A stretch of 21,144 nt of DNA from a virus, in IMG/VR virus record IMGVR_UViG_3300006789_000223, positions 1-21,144 of that record; one strand, 5' to 3'. A model generated the notes under the pieces. It saw only the letters and a list, made by a program, of their open reading frames with translations. It did no database searches and had not been told where the DNA came from. Position 1 is the first letter of the stretch. Each line of letters opens with the position of its first letter. The translations under genes and the position numbers were made by a program. Shown one piece after another: positions 6,494 through 13,855 of this stretch.

Positions 6494-7457
6494 ACGTCTT
6501 GGATTCCCAGTCTCGCAACACAGGTTCCGTGTAAGATCTGCCAGCACAGGCTTCCTCAATAATGACCAAATCGGACTCAGATGGACCGCTGAGCTCCTGC
6601 TTTCCCATCTTATCTGGTAAGAGACCTGTCCGGTAAGAAGCAGCGTCACATCCATCACAGGGACCGAAGTCTCTTTGACCGTTGTACAGTTTCTTCCGTG
6701 CTGCCACGAACTCTGGACCGTTCCAGATCTCTTCAATCCCTTCGTCGACTGCGTATCCACACTTGTACACTCCACGCCAGTCATTACAGCAAATTGCGAC
6801 ATTCCCATCCCACCGGATCGACATCTCCCTGAACGGTTTCGCACAACGCTTCCCTTGGAGTCTGTCGTTCTTTGGAGCTCCTGCTCCTGCATGGTTGTTC
6901 AGGGTTGCATGGTTGCCACTGGTTGCAGAGTCGATGTCCTTAATGACAACCAGCAACCGCTCAGAGGGTTTCCGTCTCTTGTGGGGATTCGCTGTCTTAT
7001 CTTTCGGATAGTACCGGACATCATGCTTCCCTTCGTACCGTTTAAGAATCCTGGGAACGATCTTGATACCATCATATGAATCCAGAGCCAACACGTTCAC
7101 CGATTCAAGAACCTGATCAACCAGAGTAATGTCCGACAGAAATCCATATCCGTTACTGGTCATCATCATGTGGTGATTGGGAAGTCTGCTTCGAAACTTC
7201 CTGAGGACCGTGTCCAACTTTCTGTGAGCAGACGGTTCGCCGTGCATAGCAAATTCAAGACGAGGATTCCAACCAAGTTCTGCAATCTGATCAGCAATAT
7301 CTTCAGCATGTCTCAGAGACATCTGCTTGAACTCGTTTTCCTTACCTCGAATGCCGTTCAAACCGCAGAAGGAACATCGTAGGTTACAACCTTCCACCAG
7401 TTCTATCTGAAGGCAAAACGGAGATTCCTGCTGCACTGGTTTTGATCTTTTCGGCAT
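6492..7457 (-). CDS. Radical SAM/SPASM-domain protein
   Basis: This is a 321-aa radical-SAM enzyme. The CNLRCSFC motif (CxxxCxxC, residues 24-31) binds the [4Fe-4S] cluster that cleaves SAM. MHGEPSAH resembles the GGE motif region. The C-terminal third has a SPASM-like set of cysteines (KRCAKPF, ICCNDW, YKCGY, GPCDGC) for auxiliary clusters. The start at 7457 gives MPKRSKPVQQ and overlaps the previous stop as TAATG; an in-frame extension to 7541 would overlap that gene widely and is rejected. It is the last gene of the tight cassette with the aGPT-PPlase-like protein, two glycosyltransferases and the ParB-like protein. Radical-SAM enzymes occur in phage thymidine hypermodification pathways, so DNA-base chemistry is the favoured role; peptide modification is the alternative. 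Confidence 0.88.
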   Translation of the reverse strand: MPKRSKPVQQESPFCLQIELVEGCNLRCSFCGLNGIRGKENEFKQMSLRHAEDIADQIAELGWNPRLEFAMHGEPSAHRKLDTVLRKFRSRLPNHHMMMTSNGYGFLSDITLVDQVLESVNVLALDSYDGIKIVPRILKRYEGKHDVRYYPKDKTANPHKRRKPSERLLVVIKDIDSATSGNHATLNNHAGAGAPKNDRLQGKRCAKPFREMSIRWDGNVAICCNDWRGVYKCGYAVDEGIEEIWNGPEFVAARKKLYNGQRDFGPCDGCDAASYRTGLLPDKMGKQELSGPSESDLVIIEEACAGRSYTEPVLRDWESKT

Positions 7458-7696
7458 TAGTCTTCCTTCACTTCTGGGAGTGTGTCGTGTTCCATTCTGT
7501 CGCCTAACTTTACAAGAGCCTGAGCGAATCCTTTCTTCCACTCTTCAAACTCTTTTCTGGAGAGCCTGATTTGCAGGTTCCTAAAATTCACATGGTACTT
7601 GTGTCCGCTGGTTTTGTAGATCTCGATCCGGTTAGCATGTCGGTCACACGATTCCGGTATGATCTTTGAGTAAACTCGTTTTGCCACCTTAGCCAT
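7457..7696 (-). CDS. Small hypothetical protein of the modification cassette (79 aa)
   Basis: The protein begins MAKVAKRVYSK and is Lys/Arg-rich. It reads as a compact beta-then-helix domain (RIEIYKTSGHKYHVNF, then SRKEFEEWKKGFAQAL). The ATG at 7696 overlaps the stop of the ParB-like gene and has GGAGG 9 nt upstream; a TTG two codons earlier is less likely. Its stop overlaps the radical-SAM start as TAATG, so it is locked between the two and probably works with them, perhaps as an accessory subunit. No family is recognised. Confidence 0.72.
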   Translation of the reverse strand: MAKVAKRVYSKIIPESCDRHANRIEIYKTSGHKYHVNFRNLQIRLSRKEFEEWKKGFAQALVKLGDRMEHDTLPEVKED

Positions 7697-8279
7697 TTGC
7701 AAACGCCTCCGCTAAAATTTTGAAATCAGTTATTCCAAGTCCCAAACGATATCGTCCAGCCTTACCCCAATGGAGATGGATGTTCTCTCGAAATTCCAAC
7801 CTTAGACTTTCTCCATTATACAGATATTGAATCTTCCCTCCTCGCTTTTGGCTCTTGTCGTCTTCTCCATATTCAACTGCTTTGGTGAAGGAACTGTAAG
7901 GTTGTCCTCCACTTTTACATGTTATCTTCCTGCCATCATACCAGAACTGCTTACCCATGTCCTCCGGCTCGCAGACAAAGCATTCAAGCATCGTCATACC
8001 TGCTGCACGCATTCCGAGGATGCGTTTGAACCCGTCCAACTTCTTGAATCTGCCGTTCGGTTCTCTACGGAGTAAAGGAGGCAGAATCTTGGTTCCTCGC
8101 TCTGCCAGTTCTCGGATGTATTCGATACCGTCCAGATGTTCCTGCAGGGTTTTCCCGTCTGTCTTACTCACCCGAACCAACTCTCCATTTTCATCTGGAA
8201 AATGATATCCACGGCCTCCTTGTAATTCTCCCTTGGAGTAAACGTCTATCAACTCCTCTGGAACAAACTCACGTCTCAT
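7689..8279 (-). CDS. ParB/Srx-fold-like protein
   Basis: This 196-aa protein has a ParB-type N-terminal core. ILPPLLRREPNGRFKKLDG and FKRILGMRAAGM (residues 65-95) fit the family pattern of an isoleucine-proline strand followed by dG.hRh.a....G. The C-terminal half holds a CFVCEPED segment and a beta-rich stretch ending in GRYRLGLGI. ParB/Srx-fold domains include nucleotidases, kinases and CTPases. No partition locus or HTH is present, so chromosome-type segregation is unlikely. The start overlaps the GT-A gene by 11 nt, with GGAAGGA upstream. A catalytic accessory role in base modification is suggested by position only. Confidence in the fold is moderate. Confidence 0.65.
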   Translation of the reverse strand: MRREFVPEELIDVYSKGELQGGRGYHFPDENGELVRVSKTDGKTLQEHLDGIEYIRELAERGTKILPPLLRREPNGRFKKLDGFKRILGMRAAGMTMLECFVCEPEDMGKQFWYDGRKITCKSGGQPYSSFTKAVEYGEDDKSQKRGGKIQYLYNGESLRLEFRENIHLHWGKAGRYRLGLGITDFKILAEAFANG

Positions 8280-8982
8280 TATTAACGTCCTTCCATAATT
8301 TTTTGAATTGGATTACAGGTCTTCCATTGCTTTTCTTGGAAACGTATCCAGGCCACAACCTAACCAAATTGTCCACGTCTTGTGAAGGATCTTTTCTCCA
8401 CTCGCTGCATCCTCCTTTTGCGTTCTCTTTCTCTGCGTGAGAAAACATGCAAGTCACAGCGGAAGTGCCTCCTTGGCTGATTAGTTGAAGGTTGAAGTCG
8501 TGGTCTTCGCTTGTCTCCAGTCTGTATTTTAGGTTTTCAGGGTTTGGAATTCTGTCCCGGTTAATAACGACCACTCCGCCGACCTTAGCAATGATCTTCC
8601 ACCTGTCGGGTGATCTGTTCCACATGAATCTGGGATGGGTTCCAGAGATTCCATGGAGGTCGCTTAGTTCGTTACACTCTTCCAGGAGCTCTCGGAAATC
8701 GAAGTCACTGGTTGTTTTTCCATTGGGCAACCGCTTGGAGAATCTAAGATCGTCGTCCATCATCATTACTTTCCCTTCCTTGGAAAATTTATTGTAAATG
8801 AATTGACGCTTCCCTCTAATCCCCTTACCTCGGAACAGAGTAAAATTTGAGAAACCCTCTGGAATGTCTGCCTTGGAGTTACCTACAAGGATGGGACTTA
8901 TACCAACCTCCAAAAAGGTGTTCAAGGTTTTCTGATTGTCCCTTCTTTTGAAGGTCGGGATAACGTAAATCATGTCACCCAT
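8269..8982 (-). CDS. GT-A fold glycosyltransferase (TET-associated/DNA-modification type likely)
   Basis: This is a 237-aa GT-A-like glycosyltransferase. It opens with a nucleotide-binding strand and loop (IYVIPTFKRRDNQKTL) and carries MMMDDDLRF at residues 73-81, the metal/UDP-sugar DxD site. Further on is TSEDHDFNLQLIS (157-169), similar to the EDxDF segment of phage TET-associated glycosyltransferases, which act on hydroxymethylated DNA bases. That subfamily call is inference. ATGGGTGA overlaps the GT-B stop, and a near-perfect GGAGGTGAT sits 6 nt upstream, the best ribosome site in the cassette, so high expression is likely. Glycosylation of a virion or host component is the alternative. 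Confidence 0.75.
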   Translation of the reverse strand: MGDMIYVIPTFKRRDNQKTLNTFLEVGISPILVGNSKADIPEGFSNFTLFRGKGIRGKRQFIYNKFSKEGKVMMMDDDLRFSKRLPNGKTTSDFDFRELLEECNELSDLHGISGTHPRFMWNRSPDRWKIIAKVGGVVVINRDRIPNPENLKYRLETSEDHDFNLQLISQGGTSAVTCMFSHAEKENAKGGCSEWRKDPSQDVDNLVRLWPGYVSKKSNGRPVIQFKKLWKDVNNET

Positions 8983-9946
8983 ACATCACCTCCAAGTATC
9001 TCGGAACAGTAACCTCGGGAGCGTGGAATTTCAACGCTGTCTTACCGTTCCGAACGATTTCGTCAGTCGGAATATTAGAAGTCAATACTTCTTTCAATTC
9101 GTGTTCGTCTTCAACTGCGACACAGTTAACCCCAGACACCATCTCATCTCCATCGATAATCCACTCGGAGTTAACGACCTGTACACAACCAGCGTCCCAC
9201 GCTTCCATGAACGTATACTGAGAGCCTCCACCGTCGTTCTTGATTACAGACAGGTCCACCGCGTATTTCTTTGGTAGGAGAATCTCAACGGACCTGTACA
9301 GATTGTCCTTTGGAAACTTGGTTGGTGATGCTCCACCGACGCTGATTACTTTTGCCCATTCTGGATACTTGTCCTTCAGATAGAATCGGGCATAACTTGT
9401 ATGACCAAAACCATGGATAGCAATCTTCCGCTTCATTAACCGATTGCATTTCAGAACCAATTCAAACCGTTTGTCCGAGTCGATTCTGGATATGGTTGCT
9501 GCTCCACGCTTCTCTTCAGGTAGGAAGAATCCAGAGGGAACGAACGGATGTTGGATAAACTTTCCATATCGTTTGTTCACCCTACGGATCACGATTGTTC
9601 TTTCCTTGGGGGACTTGAAGTATTTGTCTTCCCCCGGATCGTGCTTAACTATCCAAGCACCTCCTTCCAACATTGCAATCGTTTTGTCCTTGTAACGACC
9701 ACCAGCAGCAGTGATGAGGCTCTTCCCTCTCACCTTCAGTGCATCTTCCAAGCACAGGTTCTGATACTGCACTCCGTAACCAAAATCCCGCAACTTGTTT
9801 TCAGTTCTGTTGCCGATCTTGAACAGATTGGATCTCACTCCCATTGCTTCGAACGATTTCATCAAGTGAGTTGTGTACGTCGCCCATCCACCATACGGAT
9901 TGTGAGATAAGTAAAACAAATTAAAAATCGGAGTTCGTTTCGGCAT
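8975..9946 (-). CDS. GT-B fold glycosyltransferase (GT4-like)
   Basis: This is a 323-aa glycosyltransferase of GT-B type. An N-terminal acceptor-side segment SHNPYGGWATYTTHL (14-28) resembles the GG.. loop of GT4 enzymes. The C-terminal donor-binding segment DGGGSQYTFMEAWDAGCVQVV (238-258) matches the E-x7-E/EA..G pattern, and SEWIIDG follows. The start giving MPKRTPIF (9946) is preferred over the ATG one codon earlier: AAGGG is then 6 nt upstream, the start overlaps the preceding TGA as TGATG, and MPKR recurs in this genome. It lies between the aGPT-PPlase-like gene and the GT-A gene with overlaps on both sides. Two different glycosyltransferases in succession suggest stepwise addition of two sugars. 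Confidence 0.8.
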   Translation of the reverse strand: MPKRTPIFNLFYLSHNPYGGWATYTTHLMKSFEAMGVRSNLFKIGNRTENKLRDFGYGVQYQNLCLEDALKVRGKSLITAAGGRYKDKTIAMLEGGAWIVKHDPGEDKYFKSPKERTIVIRRVNKRYGKFIQHPFVPSGFFLPEEKRGAATISRIDSDKRFELVLKCNRLMKRKIAIHGFGHTSYARFYLKDKYPEWAKVISVGGASPTKFPKDNLYRSVEILLPKKYAVDLSVIKNDGGGSQYTFMEAWDAGCVQVVNSEWIIDGDEMVSGVNCVAVEDEHELKEVLTSNIPTDEIVRNGKTALKFHAPEVTVPRYLEVMYG

Positions 9947-10947
9947 CATGTTCCCTTTCTGTATTTTCTCTTGGACCGGCCTTGATCAAACAGGACACGT
10001 TCAAACTTATCGTACTCACAAAGCGAGTGTTCAATCTCCCGCATCTCAAACCGCTTCATCCCTTTAAGTTTTTGAACTTTGTTGAATTCATTGCGTAACA
10101 CCATAAACTGTTTCAACCAATCGGCAGGAGGTTTCGGACGAGCATCCTTCATGCCTGACTTTGGTACTTTGATCTCCTGCCCACTAAGACGCATCAATCC
10201 TCTCGATGCTCCAGGTCCGAGATTACTCCACGTGTTGATGTCGGTAGCGTCTTCCAGCAGTGCTGTATACCGCAGATCACAGACAACCTCATAAGACATG
10301 AAGCCTCCAAGGTGCGGGAACTGCTTCAACTCAGAGTACAGAGCCTCCATGCTGTTCTCGTCTTTACAGACCTTGACCAGTCGCTTACGTGCCTTCCAGA
10401 CGTTCGTGATAGCTTCGCAGACGTTCGGCACTTTACATCCCCGTGGACCGTTACCTGCCTTGATCATGTAGGCTCCAGTGAACACAGGACCGCTCTCATT
10501 AGCTTTTGCGATCACTCGGGTTGCAAGTTTCGGTTTCCACTGTATGTGAAAACCGTGCTTCAAAAACAGTAATCCAGTCGGATCTGGTTTGTTGAACCAC
10601 CGGAACGCAACAGTCGCAAACAAAACTTCATCCATGTCACGCATCGGTTCTCGGATGTTCTCTCTGAACCAGACAGTGACGCGGTCATTCTCTCGGTAAG
10701 GATTGGTGAAGAATTCTGTCTGGAGAATGTGGTCCACCGTCCACGGCGGATCCAGCTTCTGTTTCTTAGCCTTCACATAGATGTTGTGACGCTCCTTAAT
10801 CCAATAGAAGAATCGTTCCTTCGGCGTCATTCTCACAACGGAGTACATTCTGTTGACAGTCTCTTCACTCCAGGACGCAACCGGGAAGTGAGGTAACCTG
10901 TTCAATAGGTACGCTCGTTTGGATTTTCTTACTTTTCGTTTAGGCAT
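9946..10947 (-). CDS. Alpha-glutamyl/putrescinyl thymine pyrophosphorylase (5-hmdU DNA kinase helical domain) family protein
   Basis: This 333-aa protein belongs, by motif recognition, to the aGPT-PPlase clade found in phages with hypermodified thymine. Key segments are TPKERFFYWIKERHNIYVK (41-59) and WTVDHILQTEFFTNPYREN plus DRVTVWF (69-94), the hallmark W(T/S).D.IL....F.N.YRE.DRV block. A third is LFATVAFRWFNKP, and GPGASRGL lies in the C-terminal half. The family is linked to phosphorylation or pyrophosphorylation of 5-hydroxymethyl-dU in DNA before further substitution; the exact activity of this member is unknown. It begins MPKRKVRKSKR, with AAGGAAC upstream, 9 nt after the DNA polymerase gene. 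It is the first gene of the overlapping cassette with two glycosyltransferases, ParB-like and radical-SAM proteins. Confidence 0.8.
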   Translation of the reverse strand: MPKRKVRKSKRAYLLNRLPHFPVASWSEETVNRMYSVVRMTPKERFFYWIKERHNIYVKAKKQKLDPPWTVDHILQTEFFTNPYRENDRVTVWFRENIREPMRDMDEVLFATVAFRWFNKPDPTGLLFLKHGFHIQWKPKLATRVIAKANESGPVFTGAYMIKAGNGPRGCKVPNVCEAITNVWKARKRLVKVCKDENSMEALYSELKQFPHLGGFMSYEVVCDLRYTALLEDATDINTWSNLGPGASRGLMRLSGQEIKVPKSGMKDARPKPPADWLKQFMVLRNEFNKVQKLKGMKRFEMREIEHSLCEYDKFERVLFDQGRSKRKYRKGT

Positions 10948-10956
10948 GTTGGTTCC

Positions 10957-13218
10957 TTAAAGTGCCAATCCTTTTGACCAGTTGTCGGCATGTCGGTCAA
11001 GACCACAAGTCAAGACCACTCCAATGTCCTCTCCTATACTTTCCATCGCTCTACGAACTGCCATGACTTTCGGTTTGTTGGTGTCTCGCTTCCCTTTCGG
11101 TTTCGGGAAGTCCAGAACAATTTCGTCATGGATATTCATAATCATTTTGTACTGCGGTTCATCGAATCCTTCGTTCCAGATGTCGAGCAACTCCTGAACC
11201 TTTATCATAGCACGCATTAGAACCCAACAGGCGGTCCCCTGAACGTGGTAGTTCAACGGCACTGTTTCGACTACGTTGTTCCATCTCCCACGCTTACACC
11301 TGATAGGATAACCTTTGTCCGGGTCAATCGCTTTGTCGATCAGAGTTTCAACGTATCCATGTTTCTTTGCGTACTCAATATATCTTCTGTTGAGTTTTCC
11401 TTTTTCGGTTAGTCTTTGAGAAATAATCGACTGAGCTCCGGGAACATGGAACGCACGATCTGCCGTACCATTTCCATCTCCAGTGTCAACCGCTCCATAC
11501 TGGTCCGCGAAGTTTCCATTCTTTGTTCTTCCATACCATGAAGGGTTCTCATCCTTGGCTCGGAGTAAACCATCGGGATCCTCTGCATCATATTTGTCTG
11601 GATGCAGAATTGAGAAGATGAGGAGGTGATAACTCCCGAAGCATGGTCCTTTGTCTGGATGCTCGAATAGCTCAAGCATCGCAGGTTCCTGGCACTCATA
11701 AGCGGGGATACGCAGTTCCAGATTGTCGTAGTCAAGGGCGAACCATTCCCGTCCTGGTAAGGGACCGAAGATGTATCGAAGATTCCTTCCATTGTGATCT
11801 TTCTGTTTTGAGATTACCTGCTGACTGGGATTGTGACTTGCCCAACGAAGCGTATCCGTTCCGCATGGGTTCAGGGAGGGGTTGAGTCTAAACCATCGAC
11901 TGGACTTTCCGACCTTCCTGTTGTACCTCAGATAACTTTGGATGTACTCTAAGGACTTTCCAAGTTTCCTCTTGACCCTCAGTGCATCAATGAACTCTTT
12001 CTGGTCTGTTCCTTCTTCCAGCGTGTCTTCATAAATTGACATCGCTGCTTTGTTGGTACTGGGGTCACCTGTCTTCTTACTTGTTGCGACAATGGGAAGA
12101 TCCAACCATGAACCTGCTGTTCTTCTGTTGAGACATTTCTCGGAACAGTACAGTCTTCCATTCAGATCTGTCCAGCGAGCCAATCCACGTTCAGTCTTCG
12201 GTCGTTTCTTATTGCAGAGATGACAACCCGTGATCCCATCACCTTTGAAGTTCGGTTCATATCCAAAGCAGAAATTCTTCAGACTGTCGTTGTTCGGTCC
12301 CTTAGGAATATCCAGTAGGTAATCGTACCGATCAGCAACTGCTTTCAAGATTTCGTCGGATGTCTTTACGTGTTCGGTGTAGTCATCTTTGAGTTCGTTT
12401 AACCTGTCGAGATTGAACGTCATACCGTTGTTCTCCATCTGGTAAACAATCGGCAAAATTCGCATCCTCTCCTCAAAGATCTTCACCAACTTTCTGTCCT
12501 GCAGAATCTCCCACATCATCTGCCAGATAGGAAGCGTGACCGCTGTGTCGCTGTTGGCATAAGCAGAGCAGACAGATGACCACGGGTGAGCCTCTGGCTC
12601 ATCCCCTGCGTTCCAGTTATCCAAAATAGGTAGTAAATCTGGCCTGAGGCGTACAATCGCTCTGGGAAGCCACATATCAGCCTTCCAATAGCTCTCATTT
12701 TCGGTCCCTCGCTTCGTCCCTGCTGCCCCACTTTTCACAGAAGGCATATCGGGCATATTTGGAGCAGCTATTCGCCATTCAGGGAGGTAACGTTTACAGA
12801 TCGTTCGTGCTGCATTGGTTGCAGTCTTCACCCGATCTTCAAACGGTTGCACGTCGACCGAAAGATACTCCAGAGTCAGCGACGTTAGATCATGTGGAGT
12901 GTTCGTGCTTAGAAGATGAGAGGCGATCAGTGTGTCCCTTGTCCGACTCCATTCCCACTGATCGCCTAGATCCTTCCGTACCGTTTGAATCGCCTTTACA
13001 TCGAAGACAGGATTGTGAAAGCAGTTCCAGTCATGCTCTTCCAACAGTTCTTCGAACTCATCGAGATCTTCTTCAAGAACTATTGGGTTCCGTGTAAGTG
13101 GATCAACGTGCCACTCCCAAAACTTCTGTTCATTGTTCTCATCGCAGGTGGTAATCAGGTAAGGTTTAGCACCATGATGTAAGTCTATCCCAGTGGTTTC
13201 TGTGTCAATTGATATCAT
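10957..13218 (-). CDS. Family-A DNA polymerase with 3'-5' exonuclease and an unusual zinc-finger insertion
   Basis: This is the 753-aa replicative polymerase. The exonuclease has Exo I SIDTETTG (D5, E7), Exo II FHNPVFD and Exo III YANSDTA (D224). Polymerase motif A is LDYDNLELR (near 495-503), motif B RTKNGNFADQYG (564-575, Phe at the ddNTP-discrimination position), and motif C NIHDEIV (near 697). Between LKNFCFG and WLDLPIVATSKKTGDPST, in the thumb region, lie about 50 extra residues with CHLC (332-335) and CSEKC (358-362), apparently a zinc finger. There is no 5'-3' exonuclease. The start is supported by AGGAACCCGATG. It sits directly upstream of the base-modification cassette, so the modified base may be made from a precursor that this polymerase incorporates. 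Confidence 0.93.
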   Translation of the reverse strand: MISIDTETTGIDLHHGAKPYLITTCDENNEQKFWEWHVDPLTRNPIVLEEDLDEFEELLEEHDWNCFHNPVFDVKAIQTVRKDLGDQWEWSRTRDTLIASHLLSTNTPHDLTSLTLEYLSVDVQPFEDRVKTATNAARTICKRYLPEWRIAAPNMPDMPSVKSGAAGTKRGTENESYWKADMWLPRAIVRLRPDLLPILDNWNAGDEPEAHPWSSVCSAYANSDTAVTLPIWQMMWEILQDRKLVKIFEERMRILPIVYQMENNGMTFNLDRLNELKDDYTEHVKTSDEILKAVADRYDYLLDIPKGPNNDSLKNFCFGYEPNFKGDGITGCHLCNKKRPKTERGLARWTDLNGRLYCSEKCLNRRTAGSWLDLPIVATSKKTGDPSTNKAAMSIYEDTLEEGTDQKEFIDALRVKRKLGKSLEYIQSYLRYNRKVGKSSRWFRLNPSLNPCGTDTLRWASHNPSQQVISKQKDHNGRNLRYIFGPLPGREWFALDYDNLELRIPAYECQEPAMLELFEHPDKGPCFGSYHLLIFSILHPDKYDAEDPDGLLRAKDENPSWYGRTKNGNFADQYGAVDTGDGNGTADRAFHVPGAQSIISQRLTEKGKLNRRYIEYAKKHGYVETLIDKAIDPDKGYPIRCKRGRWNNVVETVPLNYHVQGTACWVLMRAMIKVQELLDIWNEGFDEPQYKMIMNIHDEIVLDFPKPKGKRDTNKPKVMAVRRAMESIGEDIGVVLTCGLDRHADNWSKGLAL

Positions 13219-13236
13219 CGGGTTCCTGACTTGAGA

Positions 13237-13455
13237 TCATTTACTTTTGTCCGCCCTGAATAAGAAGTGAGTGACTCCACGTTTAATACCTTCAGCTCCA
13301 CCTAACATCACCGCAAACGTTCCAAGAGACTTCACTTCATTCTCATCAAACTCGGTTGCATAAATGTACATCGCAGCAGCAGCGAAAAAGCAAATCACGA
13401 CAATTTTAATTATAGACCAGATTGGATGGTCTGGACTGTGCATCGGATTGTTCAT
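13237..13455 (-). CDS. Small membrane protein (72 aa)
   Basis: The 72-aa product has one clear transmembrane segment (IIKIVVICFFAAAAMYIYA, residues 15-33) and a weaker hydrophobic stretch (LGTFAVMLGGAEG), followed by a basic end. The ATG overlaps the preceding zinc-finger gene as TAATG. I see no family signature. Its placement just before DNA polymerase could mean membrane attachment of replication factors or simply a small accessory gene. Confidence 0.7.
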   Translation of the reverse strand: MNNPMHSPDHPIWSIIKIVVICFFAAAAMYIYATEFDENEVKSLGTFAVMLGGAEGIKRGVTHFLFRADKSK

Positions 13456-13628
13456 TAGTATCCCAGTTCATTTCGTTTCCTAGGCTTGCCAGTGCCACCA
13501 CAAGGAAAGCACACTCCGCCCTTTGAATTGTTACCAGTTCCATCACACGGGATACAGATCGTCAAAGCGTCAATAACTGTTTTCGGTTTTCGTGTCTTCT
13601 TTTTCTTGATATGTTTTCGGGAAGGCAT
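13455..13628 (-). CDS. DnaJ-type zinc-finger mini-protein (57 aa)
   Basis: This gene encodes 57 residues: a strongly basic N-terminus (MPSRKHIKKKKTRKPK), then two DnaJ-type repeats, CIPCDGTG and CFPCGGTG. Together these supply the four cysteines of one CxxCxGxG zinc centre, then a basic C-terminus. Such stand-alone DnaJ-like zinc fingers are common in phages and probably bind nucleic acid or protein. AAAGGAAC lies upstream of the ATG and the stop overlaps the next gene as TAATG. It belongs to the set of genes with an MPxR start. Confidence 0.8.
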   Translation of the reverse strand: MPSRKHIKKKKTRKPKTVIDALTICIPCDGTGNNSKGGVCFPCGGTGKPRKRNELGY

Positions 13629-13645
13629 TCAGTTCCTTTATAAAC

Positions 13646-13734
13646 GAGTCAGGCAGGATTTGAACCTGCTAGTCCCCTCTTTGTTGAGGACCATCGTATT
13701 ACATTGAGCAGGGAGCCAAACTCCGCACTGACCC
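13646..13734 (-). tRNA. tRNA-like element, possibly a degenerate class II tRNA
   Basis: An 89-nt segment has a 7-bp acceptor-like stem (GGGTCAG with CTGACTC, one G-U) and a textbook T-arm GCAGG-TTCAAAT-CCTGC. It also has a D-arm-like CGGAGTTTGG-CTCC region and a variable-arm-like TCCTC...GGGGA hairpin, and ends with discriminator G and no encoded CCA. The anticodon arm is poor: the best 5-7-5 fit, TCAAT-GTAATAC-GATGG, has a mismatch and two G-U pairs and would give AAU, so no identity is assigned. Either the tRNA is decayed or the element only mimics one. Confidence 0.42.
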
Positions 13735-13739
13735 AAATG

Positions 13740-13845
13740 TTGCTTCACGGTTGGCAGTAGGTCTTCTCAAACCTTGAAAGTAACCCGGCAGAAACTTTCC
13801 CAACACCGTCCGATTCAGCCCCTCCTCCTTGAAGGCGTGAAGCAA
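13740..13845. ncRNA. Structured RNA candidate with 10-bp closing stem and internal branched helix
   Basis: TTGCTTCACG (13740-13749) is the exact complement of CGTGAAGCAA (13836-13845). Inside it, GTTGG (13750-13754) pairs with CCAAC (13800-13804) and encloses two hairpins: AGGT/ACCT (13759-13774) and GAAAGT/ACTTTC (13776-13799). The nested pairings give a branched fold on either strand. On the transcribed leftward strand the remainder contains AAGGAGGAGG. It lies between the SSB-like gene and the tRNA-like element. No known RNA family is recognised. Confidence 0.45.
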
Positions 13846-13855
13846 TAATCCAACC

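Noticed and set aside
7457-7541. Longer radical-SAM start at 7541
   Set aside because: It would overlap the 79-aa gene by 85 nt, whereas the TAATG-coupled MPKR start at 7457 fits the neighbouring gene pattern.
7689-8279. Plasmid-type partition locus
   Set aside because: The ParB-like domain has no adjacent ParA, no HTH and no centromere-like repeats.
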